From the NCBI GenBank assembly GCA_003279875.1, contig QCGN01000001.1:1-64000 (forward strand): 64,000 bases of DNA. The letters are read 5' to 3'. Source of the stretch: Prochlorococcus sp. AG-388-D03 (lineage in GTDB: Bacteria; Cyanobacteriota; Cyanobacteriia; PCC-6307; Cyanobiaceae). This document shows, in pieces, positions 56,925-64,000 of this stretch; position 1 is the stretch's first letter; each line of letters opens with the position of its first letter. The notes beneath the pieces were generated by a model. The model worked only from the letters and a program-made list of their open reading frames with translations, had not been told where the DNA came from and made no database searches. The position numbers and the translations under genes are program-made.

Positions 56925-57679
56925 AAAAAAACATCTGGCATGAAACAGTTAAAAAAAACTTTAATAATGCTTCCGCAAATTATTTAAGTTATTCAAATAT
57001 TCAAAAACATTTTGCTGAAAAGATTGTTTCTTTCGTAAAAGGTCTAAATATTCAAAAAGGTGAATGGATAGATCTTGGTTCAGGAACTGGCTTATTAGCT
57101 GATGAAATAGAAAAAATTTTTTCTAAAGAAAATATTACTCGAATTGATTTCAGTAAAAAAATGCTTCTTCAAAATAAAGACTCTAGTAAAAAGATTTTAT
57201 GGGATTTAAATAATGGTTTACCTCCATCAATTAGTAAATGTTCTCTAATAACATCAAACTTTTGCATACACTGGTTAGACGATCCCGAAAAAATAATAAG
57301 AGGTTGGTTCAGCAAATTAAGATCTGGCGGCTATTTAATAATTTCATATCCCACAATAAATTCCTTCCCGGAATGGAAGCAAACTTGCAAAGAAACTAAT
57401 ATTGAATATAGTGGCCTAACTTTCCCTGTTTCAAGAGATATAATCCAAAGTTTCAACTCCGATGAAATATTCTTCTCAAATAAATACTTATATGTAGAAA
57501 ACTTTCCAAATGTTTATAAACTTTTCAGAAGCATCGTAAATGTGGGAGCGCAATCAAGTAAGTGTGAACGTAAAAAAGTACATGAATTAAAAGAAATACA
57601 AAAGTATTGGCCTAAGAAAGCAACTAATTCAGTTAACCTAACTTGGGAGATTAATATTCAAATATTAAAAAAATCATGA
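56921..57679 (+). CDS. bioC: Malonyl-ACP O-methyltransferase, 252 aa
   Basis: It methylates malonyl-ACP to start pimelate synthesis. SAM-binding motif WIDLGSGTGLLADEIE (about residues 49-64), then RIDFSKKML and ITSNFCIHWLDDPEKIIRG. ATGA overlaps with both neighbours (56921 and 57676). Fits BioC in operon order and size. Confidence 0.85.
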   Translation: MKKNIWHETVKKNFNNASANYLSYSNIQKHFAEKIVSFVKGLNIQKGEWIDLGSGTGLLADEIEKIFSKENITRIDFSKKMLLQNKDSSKKILWDLNNGLPPSISKCSLITSNFCIHWLDDPEKIIRGWFSKLRSGGYLIISYPTINSFPEWKQTCKETNIEYSGLTFPVSRDIIQSFNSDEIFFSNKYLYVENFPNVYKLFRSIVNVGAQSSKCERKKVHELKEIQKYWPKKATNSVNLTWEINIQILKKS

Positions 57680-58341
57680 GCGCTATAAATAATAAATTCC
57701 AATTTGTCATATGTGGTACGGATACTGATGTAGGAAAGACATTAATTAGTTCTTTTTTTGTAAGGGGATTAAATTCTTTTTACTGGAAGCCTATTCAAAG
57801 TGGGATAGAGTCAGAGACCGATAGTCAAGCTGTTGCAAGACTTGCAAAAGTGAACAAAACAAAGATACTCAATGAAGCTTATATCTTTAGAGAACCTGTT
57901 TCACCTCATTGGGCGGCAGAAATAGATCACAAACTTATAAATTTTCAGCTATTAAATTTACCGAATATTGATGGTTCATTAATTGTAGAAACAGCGGGAG
58001 GCTTGATGGTTCCAATTACAAGAAATTATTTACAAATAGATCAAATCAAGAAATGGGACATTCCCGTAATACTTGTATGTAAGAGCGGACTTGGGACTCT
58101 CAATCACACTCTTCTTAGTATTGAGGCATTAAAAAAAAGAAATGTTAAAATTCTAGGCCTAGTTATTAATGGAAAAAAACACTTAGATAATCCAAAAACA
58201 TTAACTGAATTTAGTAATCTACCTATTATTGCTGAATTTCCATATATCCAGAAAATTGACTCCAATCAGTTAGATATACTGTGGGAAGAACTAAATATTA
58301 ACAATAAATTGATAACATTATTAAATTCCAAAAAATATTAA
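57676..58341 (+). CDS. bioD: Dethiobiotin synthetase, 221 aa
   Basis: Closes the ureido ring of dethiobiotin with ATP and CO2. P-loop CGTDTDVGKTLISSFF (about residues 13-28), FYWKPIQSG with the Lys, and LIVETAGGLMVPITRNYL. The start overlaps bioC by 4 nt and the bioA start directly follows its stop. Length is normal. Confidence 0.93.
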   Translation: MSAINNKFQFVICGTDTDVGKTLISSFFVRGLNSFYWKPIQSGIESETDSQAVARLAKVNKTKILNEAYIFREPVSPHWAAEIDHKLINFQLLNLPNIDGSLIVETAGGLMVPITRNYLQIDQIKKWDIPVILVCKSGLGTLNHTLLSIEALKKRNVKILGLVINGKKHLDNPKTLTEFSNLPIIAEFPYIQKIDSNQLDILWEELNINNKLITLLNSKKY

Positions 58342-59643
58342 ATGAAATCTCAGGTTTTAAAAAATACTAATCAAAATTGGCACCCTAATATATGGCCGCC
58401 TTTTACACAGATTAAAAATAGCAAACCTCAAATAGAAGTAACTCACGGAAAAAATGCTTTAATTTATACTAAAAATCCAAGACAAGAACTCATTGATGGA
58501 ATAAGTAGTTGGTGGGTTACTCTGCATGGACATAGTAACGATTACATAGCAAATGCCATTTTTCATCAAGCCAAGACCCTTGAACAAGTTATATTCGCAG
58601 ACTTCTTACATCCACAGGCTCAAGTATTATCAGAGAGGCTAAGTAGATTAACAAAGTTAGAACGACTGTTTTTTTCTGACAATGGATCTACCGCAGTAGA
58701 AGTGGCTTTAAAAATTGCCTATCAATTTTGGCAAAATCGAGGTGAATTAAGAAACCAAATAATTGCTTTTGATGGAGCTTATCATGGTGATACATTTGGT
58801 GCAATGGCTTTAGGGGAAAGAAATATTTTCAATGAAAATTTTGATAATCTAATGTTCCCAGTCAAAAGGGCCCCATGGCCTTCAACTTGGATAAATGATG
58901 AAGAGGTTGAAATAAAAGAGAATAAATCGATTCAAATATTAACTAACCTTCTTAAAAAGCCAACTGTAGCTGTCATCCTCGAACCATTAGTACAGGGTGC
59001 GGGAGGAATGAATATGGTTAGGCCTGAATTTATCAAAAAAGTTTCAGAAGTAGTAAAAAATAATAATTCTTTATTAATAGCTGATGAAGTATTAACTGGA
59101 TTTGGACGATGTGGAAGTCTCTTCGCATTTCAAAAGGCAAATATAATTCCTGATTTAATTTCTATTTCAAAGGGTTTAACGGGAGGATTCCTACCTATGG
59201 GCATAACATTAGCTAAAGAGAATATTTTCCAAGCTTTTATTAGCGATTCTCCTAAAAAAACTTTTTGGCATGGTCATAGCTTTACTGCAAACCCTTTAGG
59301 ATGTGCTGCAGCTAATGCGAGCCTTGACTTACTAGAAAATGATCCAATGAAATATCTTGCTATTGAGAAAAAGCATCTTTCCCATTTAAAGAAATTTAAA
59401 AAATTATCATTCATAAAAAACATGAGAGTCACAGGAACTATCGCCGCATTTGATATTGAAATCGGAAAAAATATAGGTTATTTGAACAATATTGGCAAAA
59501 TGATAAAGGCCTTATCAATTAAAAAAGGTTTATTTATTAGACCACTTGGTAATGTCATCTATCTCTTACCCCCTCTTTGTATTACAGATAATCAATTAGA
59601 AAAAAGTTATAGGATTATTTTTGAAATTTTAAGCGATCTTTAA
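58342..59643 (+). CDS. bioA: Adenosylmethionine-8-amino-7-oxononanoate aminotransferase, 433 aa
   Basis: PLP aminotransferase class III. Marks: WPPFTQIKN, ISSWWVTLHGHSNDYI, FFSDNGSTAVEVALKIAY, IADEVLTGFGRCG, and the PLP-lysine in ISISKGLTGGFLPMG (about residues 270-284). FWHGHSFTANPLGCAAA is also typical. Last gene of the operon; bioB is not in this window. Confidence 0.95.
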   Translation: MKSQVLKNTNQNWHPNIWPPFTQIKNSKPQIEVTHGKNALIYTKNPRQELIDGISSWWVTLHGHSNDYIANAIFHQAKTLEQVIFADFLHPQAQVLSERLSRLTKLERLFFSDNGSTAVEVALKIAYQFWQNRGELRNQIIAFDGAYHGDTFGAMALGERNIFNENFDNLMFPVKRAPWPSTWINDEEVEIKENKSIQILTNLLKKPTVAVILEPLVQGAGGMNMVRPEFIKKVSEVVKNNNSLLIADEVLTGFGRCGSLFAFQKANIIPDLISISKGLTGGFLPMGITLAKENIFQAFISDSPKKTFWHGHSFTANPLGCAAANASLDLLENDPMKYLAIEKKHLSHLKKFKKLSFIKNMRVTGTIAAFDIEIGKNIGYLNNIGKMIKALSIKKGLFIRPLGNVIYLLPPLCITDNQLEKSYRIIFEILSDL

Positions 59644-59652
59644 ATTGTAATA

Positions 59653-59910
59653 TTAAGGTCCTTGTAAAATAGAATTTTCAATATCTTCTCTATTAATACA
59701 ATAAGAAAATAATCTTTTAGTCAATTTCCCTCCACTCTCCCAGACTACACTTAAATCTTCTTGTTCAAAAATAATAGTTGCATTCCAATTAGAAAGTAAC
59801 AAATACCATTTTGATGGATTATCAATATCCTTAGTTGCGCCAAGATCTTTTAACCATAATTCTAATGATTGAAGTGAATGTTGATTAATTGGTGTATCAG
59901 ATGGGATCAC
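59653..59910 (-). CDS. DUF3143-family protein, 85 aa
   Basis: A short cyanobacterial family: PINQHSLQSLELWLKDLGATKDIDNPSKWYLL at the N-terminus (about residues 7-38). The role is unknown. It lies 17 nt downstream of the J-domain gene on the same strand, so both are in one transcript. Convergent with bioA. Confidence 0.75.
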   Translation of the reverse strand: MIPSDTPINQHSLQSLELWLKDLGATKDIDNPSKWYLLLSNWNATIIFEQEDLSVVWESGGKLTKRLFSYCINREDIENSILQGP

Positions 59911-59927
59911 AGAAGTTCTTTAAATTA

Positions 59928-60398
59928 TTATCTCAAAAGCCAAGTTGGGACTGACTCTATTTCTTTTCCAGTAAAAGAGGCAATTAAGATAGCAAAAAGC
60001 AAACTAATAAAAATTATAGTAATTAACAAAAATAATGAGAACATTTCTCCATTTGAAAATGGTCTCCTATTACCTACTAACTGTTGATTATTCGAATCCA
60101 TAATAAAATTATTTAAAACATGTATATTATCTTTATTTGATTTTTTAAGGTTTAACCTTAATTTCTCATCATAAATTTTCCTTAAATTAGAATTATTTAA
60201 ATTCTCATAGGCCTCAAGTACTTTTTGAAACTTTTTTTTTGCCTCTTCTAATTCTAAGGAAGTTGTATCGGGATGAAGCTCTATTGATAGTTTACAAAAA
60301 GCCTTTCTTAATTCATTATTTGATGCATTTTCTTTAACACCTAAAATTTTATAATAAGTTATGTCGCCTTTCAAAAATTTATTTATCGTTAAATTCAT
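59928..60398 (-). CDS. J-domain membrane-anchored protein, 156 aa
   Basis: A DnaJ-type domain at residues about 13-80 (DITYYKILGVKENASNNELRKAFCKLSIELHPDTTS), with the HPD motif that stimulates Hsp70. The C-terminal end has a transmembrane helix (FSLFLLITIIFISLLFAILIASF). The Gly/Phe and zinc regions of full DnaJ are missing. It should recruit an Hsp70 to the membrane. The ATG at 60398 is chosen over a TTG at 60407. Confidence 0.85.
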   Translation of the reverse strand: MNLTINKFLKGDITYYKILGVKENASNNELRKAFCKLSIELHPDTTSLELEEAKKKFQKVLEAYENLNNSNLRKIYDEKLRLNLKKSNKDNIHVLNNFIMDSNNQQLVGNRRPFSNGEMFSLFLLITIIFISLLFAILIASFTGKEIESVPTWLLR

Positions 60399-60463
60399 TC
60401 TAATCAATTTTGATATTATTGAATGTTTTTTACAACAGTAAAGTAGAAACTATTTAAAACTTA

Positions 60464-61183
60464 ATGACAAAAGAAAGTATCCCTAACGAACTTCTCAAAT
60501 TAATAAATGAAGAAGAAATAATGATGTTTAAAGAATTACAAAGAAGAATTCAAGAACTAAATCATAAAACTAACTTAACGAGATTAATTGAAGGAGATGA
60601 TTACTGGATTTCCCAAGTTTATGACAGTATTTGGACATTTAAAGAACATTCAAATACTAATTTTGATAGTAAAAAATTTATTGATATTGGATCAGGGTGT
60701 GGTTTCCCAGGATTTGCATATGCAATAACACATCCTAATTCAGAAATTTATCTAATAGATTCATCAAAAAAGAAATCAGATTCTCTCAAAAAAATTATCA
60801 AGAGAATCAATTTCAAAAATAATATATATGTAATCAATGATCGTATTGAAAACATTGCAAGGCAATCTTCATTTAGAAATAGTTTTAATATTGCAACAGC
60901 AAGAGCCGTTAGTAATCCTTCAACAGTTTCAGAATATATATTGCCAATGTTGAGAGAAAATGGATTAGGTATTTTATATTGTGGAAAGTGGGATCATAAA
61001 GATAATGAAAATTTAGAAAAAACATTAAAGGTATTAGAAGGTAAAATCTTAGAAACTAAAAGTAATAATCTACCTAGAGAAAAAGGCATCCGTAATGCTA
61101 TTTTTATTGAGCCAAAAGCTTCTTGTCCTGAAATTTATCCTAGAGGTAATGGCAAAGCTGAAAAATATCCGATCAAAGGTTAA
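60464..61183 (+). CDS. rsmG: 16S rRNA (guanine-527-N7) methyltransferase, 239 aa
   Basis: Family block NHKTNLTRLIEGDDYWISQVYDSI, the SAM loop FIDIGSGCGFPGFAYAI (about residues 69-85), then YLIDSSKKKSD and IATARAVSNPS. It modifies 16S rRNA position 527. Its stop overlaps that of the convergent aldo/keto reductase by 4 bp. Normal length. Confidence 0.92.
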   Translation: MTKESIPNELLKLINEEEIMMFKELQRRIQELNHKTNLTRLIEGDDYWISQVYDSIWTFKEHSNTNFDSKKFIDIGSGCGFPGFAYAITHPNSEIYLIDSSKKKSDSLKKIIKRINFKNNIYVINDRIENIARQSSFRNSFNIATARAVSNPSTVSEYILPMLRENGLGILYCGKWDHKDNENLEKTLKVLEGKILETKSNNLPREKGIRNAIFIEPKASCPEIYPRGNGKAEKYPIKG

Positions 61184-62379
61184 TTCTTTGATAATCTTGA
61201 TAATTCTTCTTTTCCGAATTTTTCTTTTAGAACTCTCAATTTCCTTATAACCTTTTTGGGTTTTATATGTTTTTCTAGCACAGTTAATAATTGACCTTCT
61301 GAAATATCGACATCTAATAAATTTGCATTATTACCTGGGAACCAATGACTTCCATTACCAAGCAATTGGTATCTAGATTTTGCAAATTGTTCCAGATCAA
61401 ATGAATCTATTAAATTTGAGAGCCAGAGAAGAACAGGAATATTGATACCACCAGGTGTATTTTGCCAATTTGGTATATTTTCAGCCCAACTTTGATACCA
61501 CTCTAGACCTAAGGAATTTATTGATTCTTCCTTTAAATTAATTAGTATTTTAGGAATATATTGCTCAGATTCTGGCAATAAAGACAGTGCTTCTAAATGT
61601 AAATCAAAGTCTTTCTCTTTTGATATTCCCACACTTATTGTATGAATATTCATATTCCTTAAGCAAAAAAGATCGTTAAAAACTATTGGGTGTAGGGGAC
61701 TACAAAGTTCCAACATTTTTTCAGATGGAGTATGAAGATGTCCACCTTTATCTGTAGGACTTATTATGAAAACCCCAAGATCATATTTATGAGCGAGATC
61801 AATTACCTTTGAATTTGTTTGATTAATGAAATACCAGTGCAAATTAACATAATCAAATAAATTTGTTGATATCGCTTTTTCTATAAGTGATGATTCTCCA
61901 TGAGTCGAAAAGCCTATATACCCAATTAAATTTTCTTTTTGGAATTTTTTTAAAACATCAATACAGCCTCCATCTCTTACAGCATGATGAAGGTGTTCAG
62001 GCAAATTTATACCATGTATTGCTAATAAATCAATTTTCTTTACTTGCAATTTTTCAAAGCTTTTCAAAAGTTCTCTTTCGAATAATTTTGGATCACTATT
62101 AGGAGGGATTTTGGTTTGAATGATTTTTGGTATTTTCTTAGTATTCTTAAAAGCCATACCTAACTGAATTTCAGAAGTCCCATAATACTTAGCTGTCTCT
62201 ATGTGGTTAAAACCAAATTGATTGGCAAGATTAAATATGTTTTCAACTTTTTTCTGTTCTTTTTTTGAGATTTCCGAAAATTTTAATTCATCCCAACTTT
62301 TTTGAAATCTCATACCTCCTAATGACAAAACTGGCATTTTTAGATTCGTTCTACCAAATCTGCGATGAGGCAAATCCAT
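61180..62379 (-). CDS. Aldo/keto reductase family protein, 399 aa
   Basis: N-terminal AKR barrel: RRFGRTNLKMPVLSLGGMRF, HIETAKYYGTSEIQLG (the catalytic Tyr), VKKIDLLAIHGIN, IGYIGFSTHGESSL. The last ~120 residues (after about 280) extend beyond a normal AKR and read like the C-terminal part of cyanobacterial "aldo/keto reductase with ferredoxin-type domain" proteins, but no CxxCxxC cluster is present here. A 4Fe-4S ferredoxin gene lies 6 nt upstream. Substrate unknown. Confidence 0.82.
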   Translation of the reverse strand: MDLPHRRFGRTNLKMPVLSLGGMRFQKSWDELKFSEISKKEQKKVENIFNLANQFGFNHIETAKYYGTSEIQLGMAFKNTKKIPKIIQTKIPPNSDPKLFERELLKSFEKLQVKKIDLLAIHGINLPEHLHHAVRDGGCIDVLKKFQKENLIGYIGFSTHGESSLIEKAISTNLFDYVNLHWYFINQTNSKVIDLAHKYDLGVFIISPTDKGGHLHTPSEKMLELCSPLHPIVFNDLFCLRNMNIHTISVGISKEKDFDLHLEALSLLPESEQYIPKILINLKEESINSLGLEWYQSWAENIPNWQNTPGGINIPVLLWLSNLIDSFDLEQFAKSRYQLLGNGSHWFPGNNANLLDVDISEGQLLTVLEKHIKPKKVIRKLRVLKEKFGKEELSRLSKN

Positions 62380-62385
62380 TAGAAA

Positions 62386-62751
62386 TTAATGCTTATTAAT
62401 TCTTGGTAGTTTTCCCAAAGATTGAAACATATCTCTATCAAGACTATTTTCTAAAGCTTCTAAATTATCAAATTTAACCCAATGAATACAATCAACAGGG
62501 CAAGTATCGATTGCTTCTTGCATCGTTTCTAAATTATCCCCATCTTGTCTTATTGCTCGACTCCTACCGTATTCTTCATCAACAACAAAAGTATTAGTTG
62601 CAACATGGGCGCAGTATCTACATCCTATACATCTAGATTCATCAACCCAAATAGCTTTTTCTGTTAATTCTCCTCCAAGAACAGGTTCAAAACCTGTTAA
62701 TTGGTTAATTTCATCAAGATTATCAACATCAAATATAGGATTGATATCCAA
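62386..62751 (-). CDS. [4Fe-4S] ferredoxin, 121 aa
   Basis: A single cluster type: ESRCIGCRYCAHVATNTFVVDEE (C-x2-C-x2-C with His/Ala) and the last Cys in AIDTCPVDCIHWV. This is the cyanobacterial ferredoxin type linked with Ycf35 and DUF2997 genes. It lies 3 nt after the Ycf35 gene and 6 nt before the reductase gene, so the operon is tightly packed. Confidence 0.88.
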   Translation of the reverse strand: MDINPIFDVDNLDEINQLTGFEPVLGGELTEKAIWVDESRCIGCRYCAHVATNTFVVDEEYGRSRAIRQDGDNLETMQEAIDTCPVDCIHWVKFDNLEALENSLDRDMFQSLGKLPRINKH

Positions 62752-62754
62752 TGA

Positions 62755-63147
62755 CTAACTTTCCCACTTGGTAAGGACCAATTCAATTGATCCATCATTT
62801 TGATTTTTTTTCTCAACTATTTGGTATCCATCTTCCTCTGTTTTAGAAATAATTGTGTTATAAGCATACAATTGAGTAACCTTAGATATAAATCTTTCAA
62901 CTGGCAAATCAAATTTCCATAGATCGAGATCTGTAACAAGTTCATAGGAATTTGAATTATTATCCCATTTAAAACCAACTTTTGTATCTCTAGGTAAGTC
63001 CATGCTTATGTCAACTTCAGTAAATTGTCCTCTATAACCTTTAATAAATTTTTTTTCTTGATTTATCACATAACCAAGTTGAGTTAATGCTTTAGTTAAA
63101 GCTTTAACCTCTTTAAGCTGCGTTTTAATAGTACTAAAATGTGACAT
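62755..63147 (-). CDS. ycf35: Ycf35-like protein (DUF1257), 130 aa
   Basis: A plastid/cyanobacterial family of unknown function: MSHFSTIKTQLKEVKALTKALTQLGY at the start, and ISKVTQLYAYNTIISKTEEDGYQIV near the end. The start overlaps the DUF2997 gene by 14 nt. The recurring neighbourhood (DUF2997, Ycf35, ferredoxin) suggests a shared job in an iron-sulfur-linked process. Confidence 0.85.
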   Translation of the reverse strand: MSHFSTIKTQLKEVKALTKALTQLGYVINQEKKFIKGYRGQFTEVDISMDLPRDTKVGFKWDNNSNSYELVTDLDLWKFDLPVERFISKVTQLYAYNTIISKTEEDGYQIVEKKNQNDGSIELVLTKWES

Positions 63148-63349
63148 TAGATTCTTTGTTGAGTTGTTGTAAGTTTTTTGTTTGATTAGAGATAAAAGCC
63201 TCTGATGTTTTGTTTTTAACTTTTACTTCACCAAGCGACTTTTCAATATTTCTGGTAGCCTCATCGCATGCTCTACCATTAAATCCTTCCACAGTTTCTT
63301 CAACTCTTCCATCTTGATGAATTTTGAATCTTAATGTTCTTTGTGGCAT
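63134..63349 (-). CDS. DUF2997-family protein, 71 aa
   Basis: MPQRTLRFKIHQDGRVEETV and GFNGRACDEATRNIEKSLGEV form the characteristic small domain. The ATG at 63349 is used (a TTG at 63358 is three codons further upstream). Family members are found with Ycf35. It is translated together with Ycf35 by overlap. Confidence 0.8.
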   Translation of the reverse strand: MPQRTLRFKIHQDGRVEETVEGFNGRACDEATRNIEKSLGEVKVKNKTSEAFISNQTKNLQQLNKESNVTF

Positions 63350-63466
63350 TAAAATCAATAATTAGTATTTGTACTGTATACACATTAACGAAAAATAAAT
63401 GTTTCAGTTGGTACAAGTTAATTAATTTTGATTTTTTTATATTGATTGCCTAATAAATACAAAACT

Positions 63467-64000
63467 CTATTTATAAAAACCTTTCATTCCCATTGAATCC
63501 AAGGCAGTTTTTGCTTCTTCCATAACTGAAGGTTCTTTATCAAATAGTGCAATTTTTGTACATTCATCAACAAATTTCTCTTGAAATATATTCTCTAACT
63601 TTTCAAACAACCTACATAAAGACCATATACAATTACTTCTTACTACAGGCTCATTATCTATTTTTAAGCTTATTAAAAGTTGTTCAGCGGCCAATTGAGC
63701 ATTCGAAGATGAGATACTTCCTATTTCGGCAAGAGAACTAGATGACCATAATCTTACTGAAGCCACATCATTTTTTAATGAATTTATTAATGGCTTCAAA
63801 ACAATTTGATTATCATAGTTAGCTAAACTCCAAGCAGTAGCTCTTCTTACATATGCATTATCGTCTGTTTCTAAAAGAGTCACTAATTTTTCAACTGCGC
63901 TAGGGAATGGATTTCTACCCAATGCATAGACAGCGCTCATTCTTTCTACTGGGCAAGGTTGATCAAGTAAAGGTAATAAAAGAGGGAAAGATCTTTTATC
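63467..64000 (-). CDS. HEAT-repeat protein, 5' end beyond the window
   Basis: The open frame has no stop up to the window edge, so the ATG at 63940 is probably internal and the gene starts outside. The residues (for example AVYALGRNPFPSAVEKLVTLLETDDNAYVRRATAWSLANY...) are tandem helical HEAT repeats of about 30-35 residues, as in phycobilin lyases of the CpcE/F type and other scaffold proteins. No lyase-specific motif can be proven from this part. Confidence 0.75.
   Translation of the reverse strand, partial: DKRSFPLLLPLLDQPCPVERMSAVYALGRNPFPSAVEKLVTLLETDDNAYVRRATAWSLANYDNQIVLKPLINSLKNDVASVRLWSSSSLAEIGSISSSNAQLAAEQLLISLKIDNEPVVRSNCIWSLCRLFEKLENIFQEKFVDECTKIALFDKEPSVMEEAKTALDSMGMKGFYK

Overview
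The window is AT-rich, very compact cyanobacterial DNA. The gene set (high-light-inducible proteins, a split F0F1-ATPase locus with subunit b', PSRP-3/Ycf65, Ycf35, PhoX, many 30-100 aa orphans) and the base composition point to a high-light-adapted Prochlorococcus. I infer this from gene content and cannot name the strain. There is no rRNA, tRNA, transposase, recombinase or CRISPR array that I can recognise.

Bases 1-19,425 form an accessory island. It holds orphan small genes, secreted or lipidated proteins, a minus-strand hli operon (6896-7911), CP12-like mini-proteins, a block of zinc-ribbon proteins with an M48 protease (9961-15930), and phoX-tatA (16814-18923). Two dispersed repeat families organise it. 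A-repeats (about 45 bp, eight copies between 1267 and 6809) usually sit immediately before a start codon. They carry a -10-like TAAAAT, a short hairpin and a T-run, and two of them contain the stop codon of the preceding frame. B-repeats (starting near 1112, 4051, 6084, 9670 and 16014) are same-strand copies of the leader and/or first ~16 codons of the intact EVE-domain gene at 19426. Each leader carries a pair of direct repeats with an 11-bp period whose sequence differs between copies. The simplest reading is repeated accretion of DNA blocks at the 5' end of the EVE gene. The zinc-ribbon block lies exactly between two B-repeats.

Bases 19,426-64,000 are core genome: rpoZ, an Hsp70-like ATPase, pyrR, gpmI-secG, groES-groEL (with a K-box match upstream) divergent from atpD-atpC, pepP, a CNNM-type transporter, a GTPase, nadD-nadE, a DUF3326 gene, ferredoxin, the main ATP synthase operon (atpI-B-E-b'-F-H-A-gamma, minus strand), ftsW, ccdA-ccs1, queF, glnB, tlyA, purB, fumC, a Ski2-like helicase, a biotin operon (bioF-esterase-bioC-bioD-bioA), DUF3143 and J-domain genes, rsmG, and an aldo/keto reductase-ferredoxin-Ycf35-DUF2997 cluster that ends in a HEAT-repeat gene cut by the window edge.

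The best candidates for something undescribed are the zinc-ribbon/SHOCT/M48 membrane cluster between two EVE-gene remnants, the EVE-gene accretion site with its variable 11-bp direct repeats, and the A-repeat as a portable promoter plus 5' hairpin for orphan genes.
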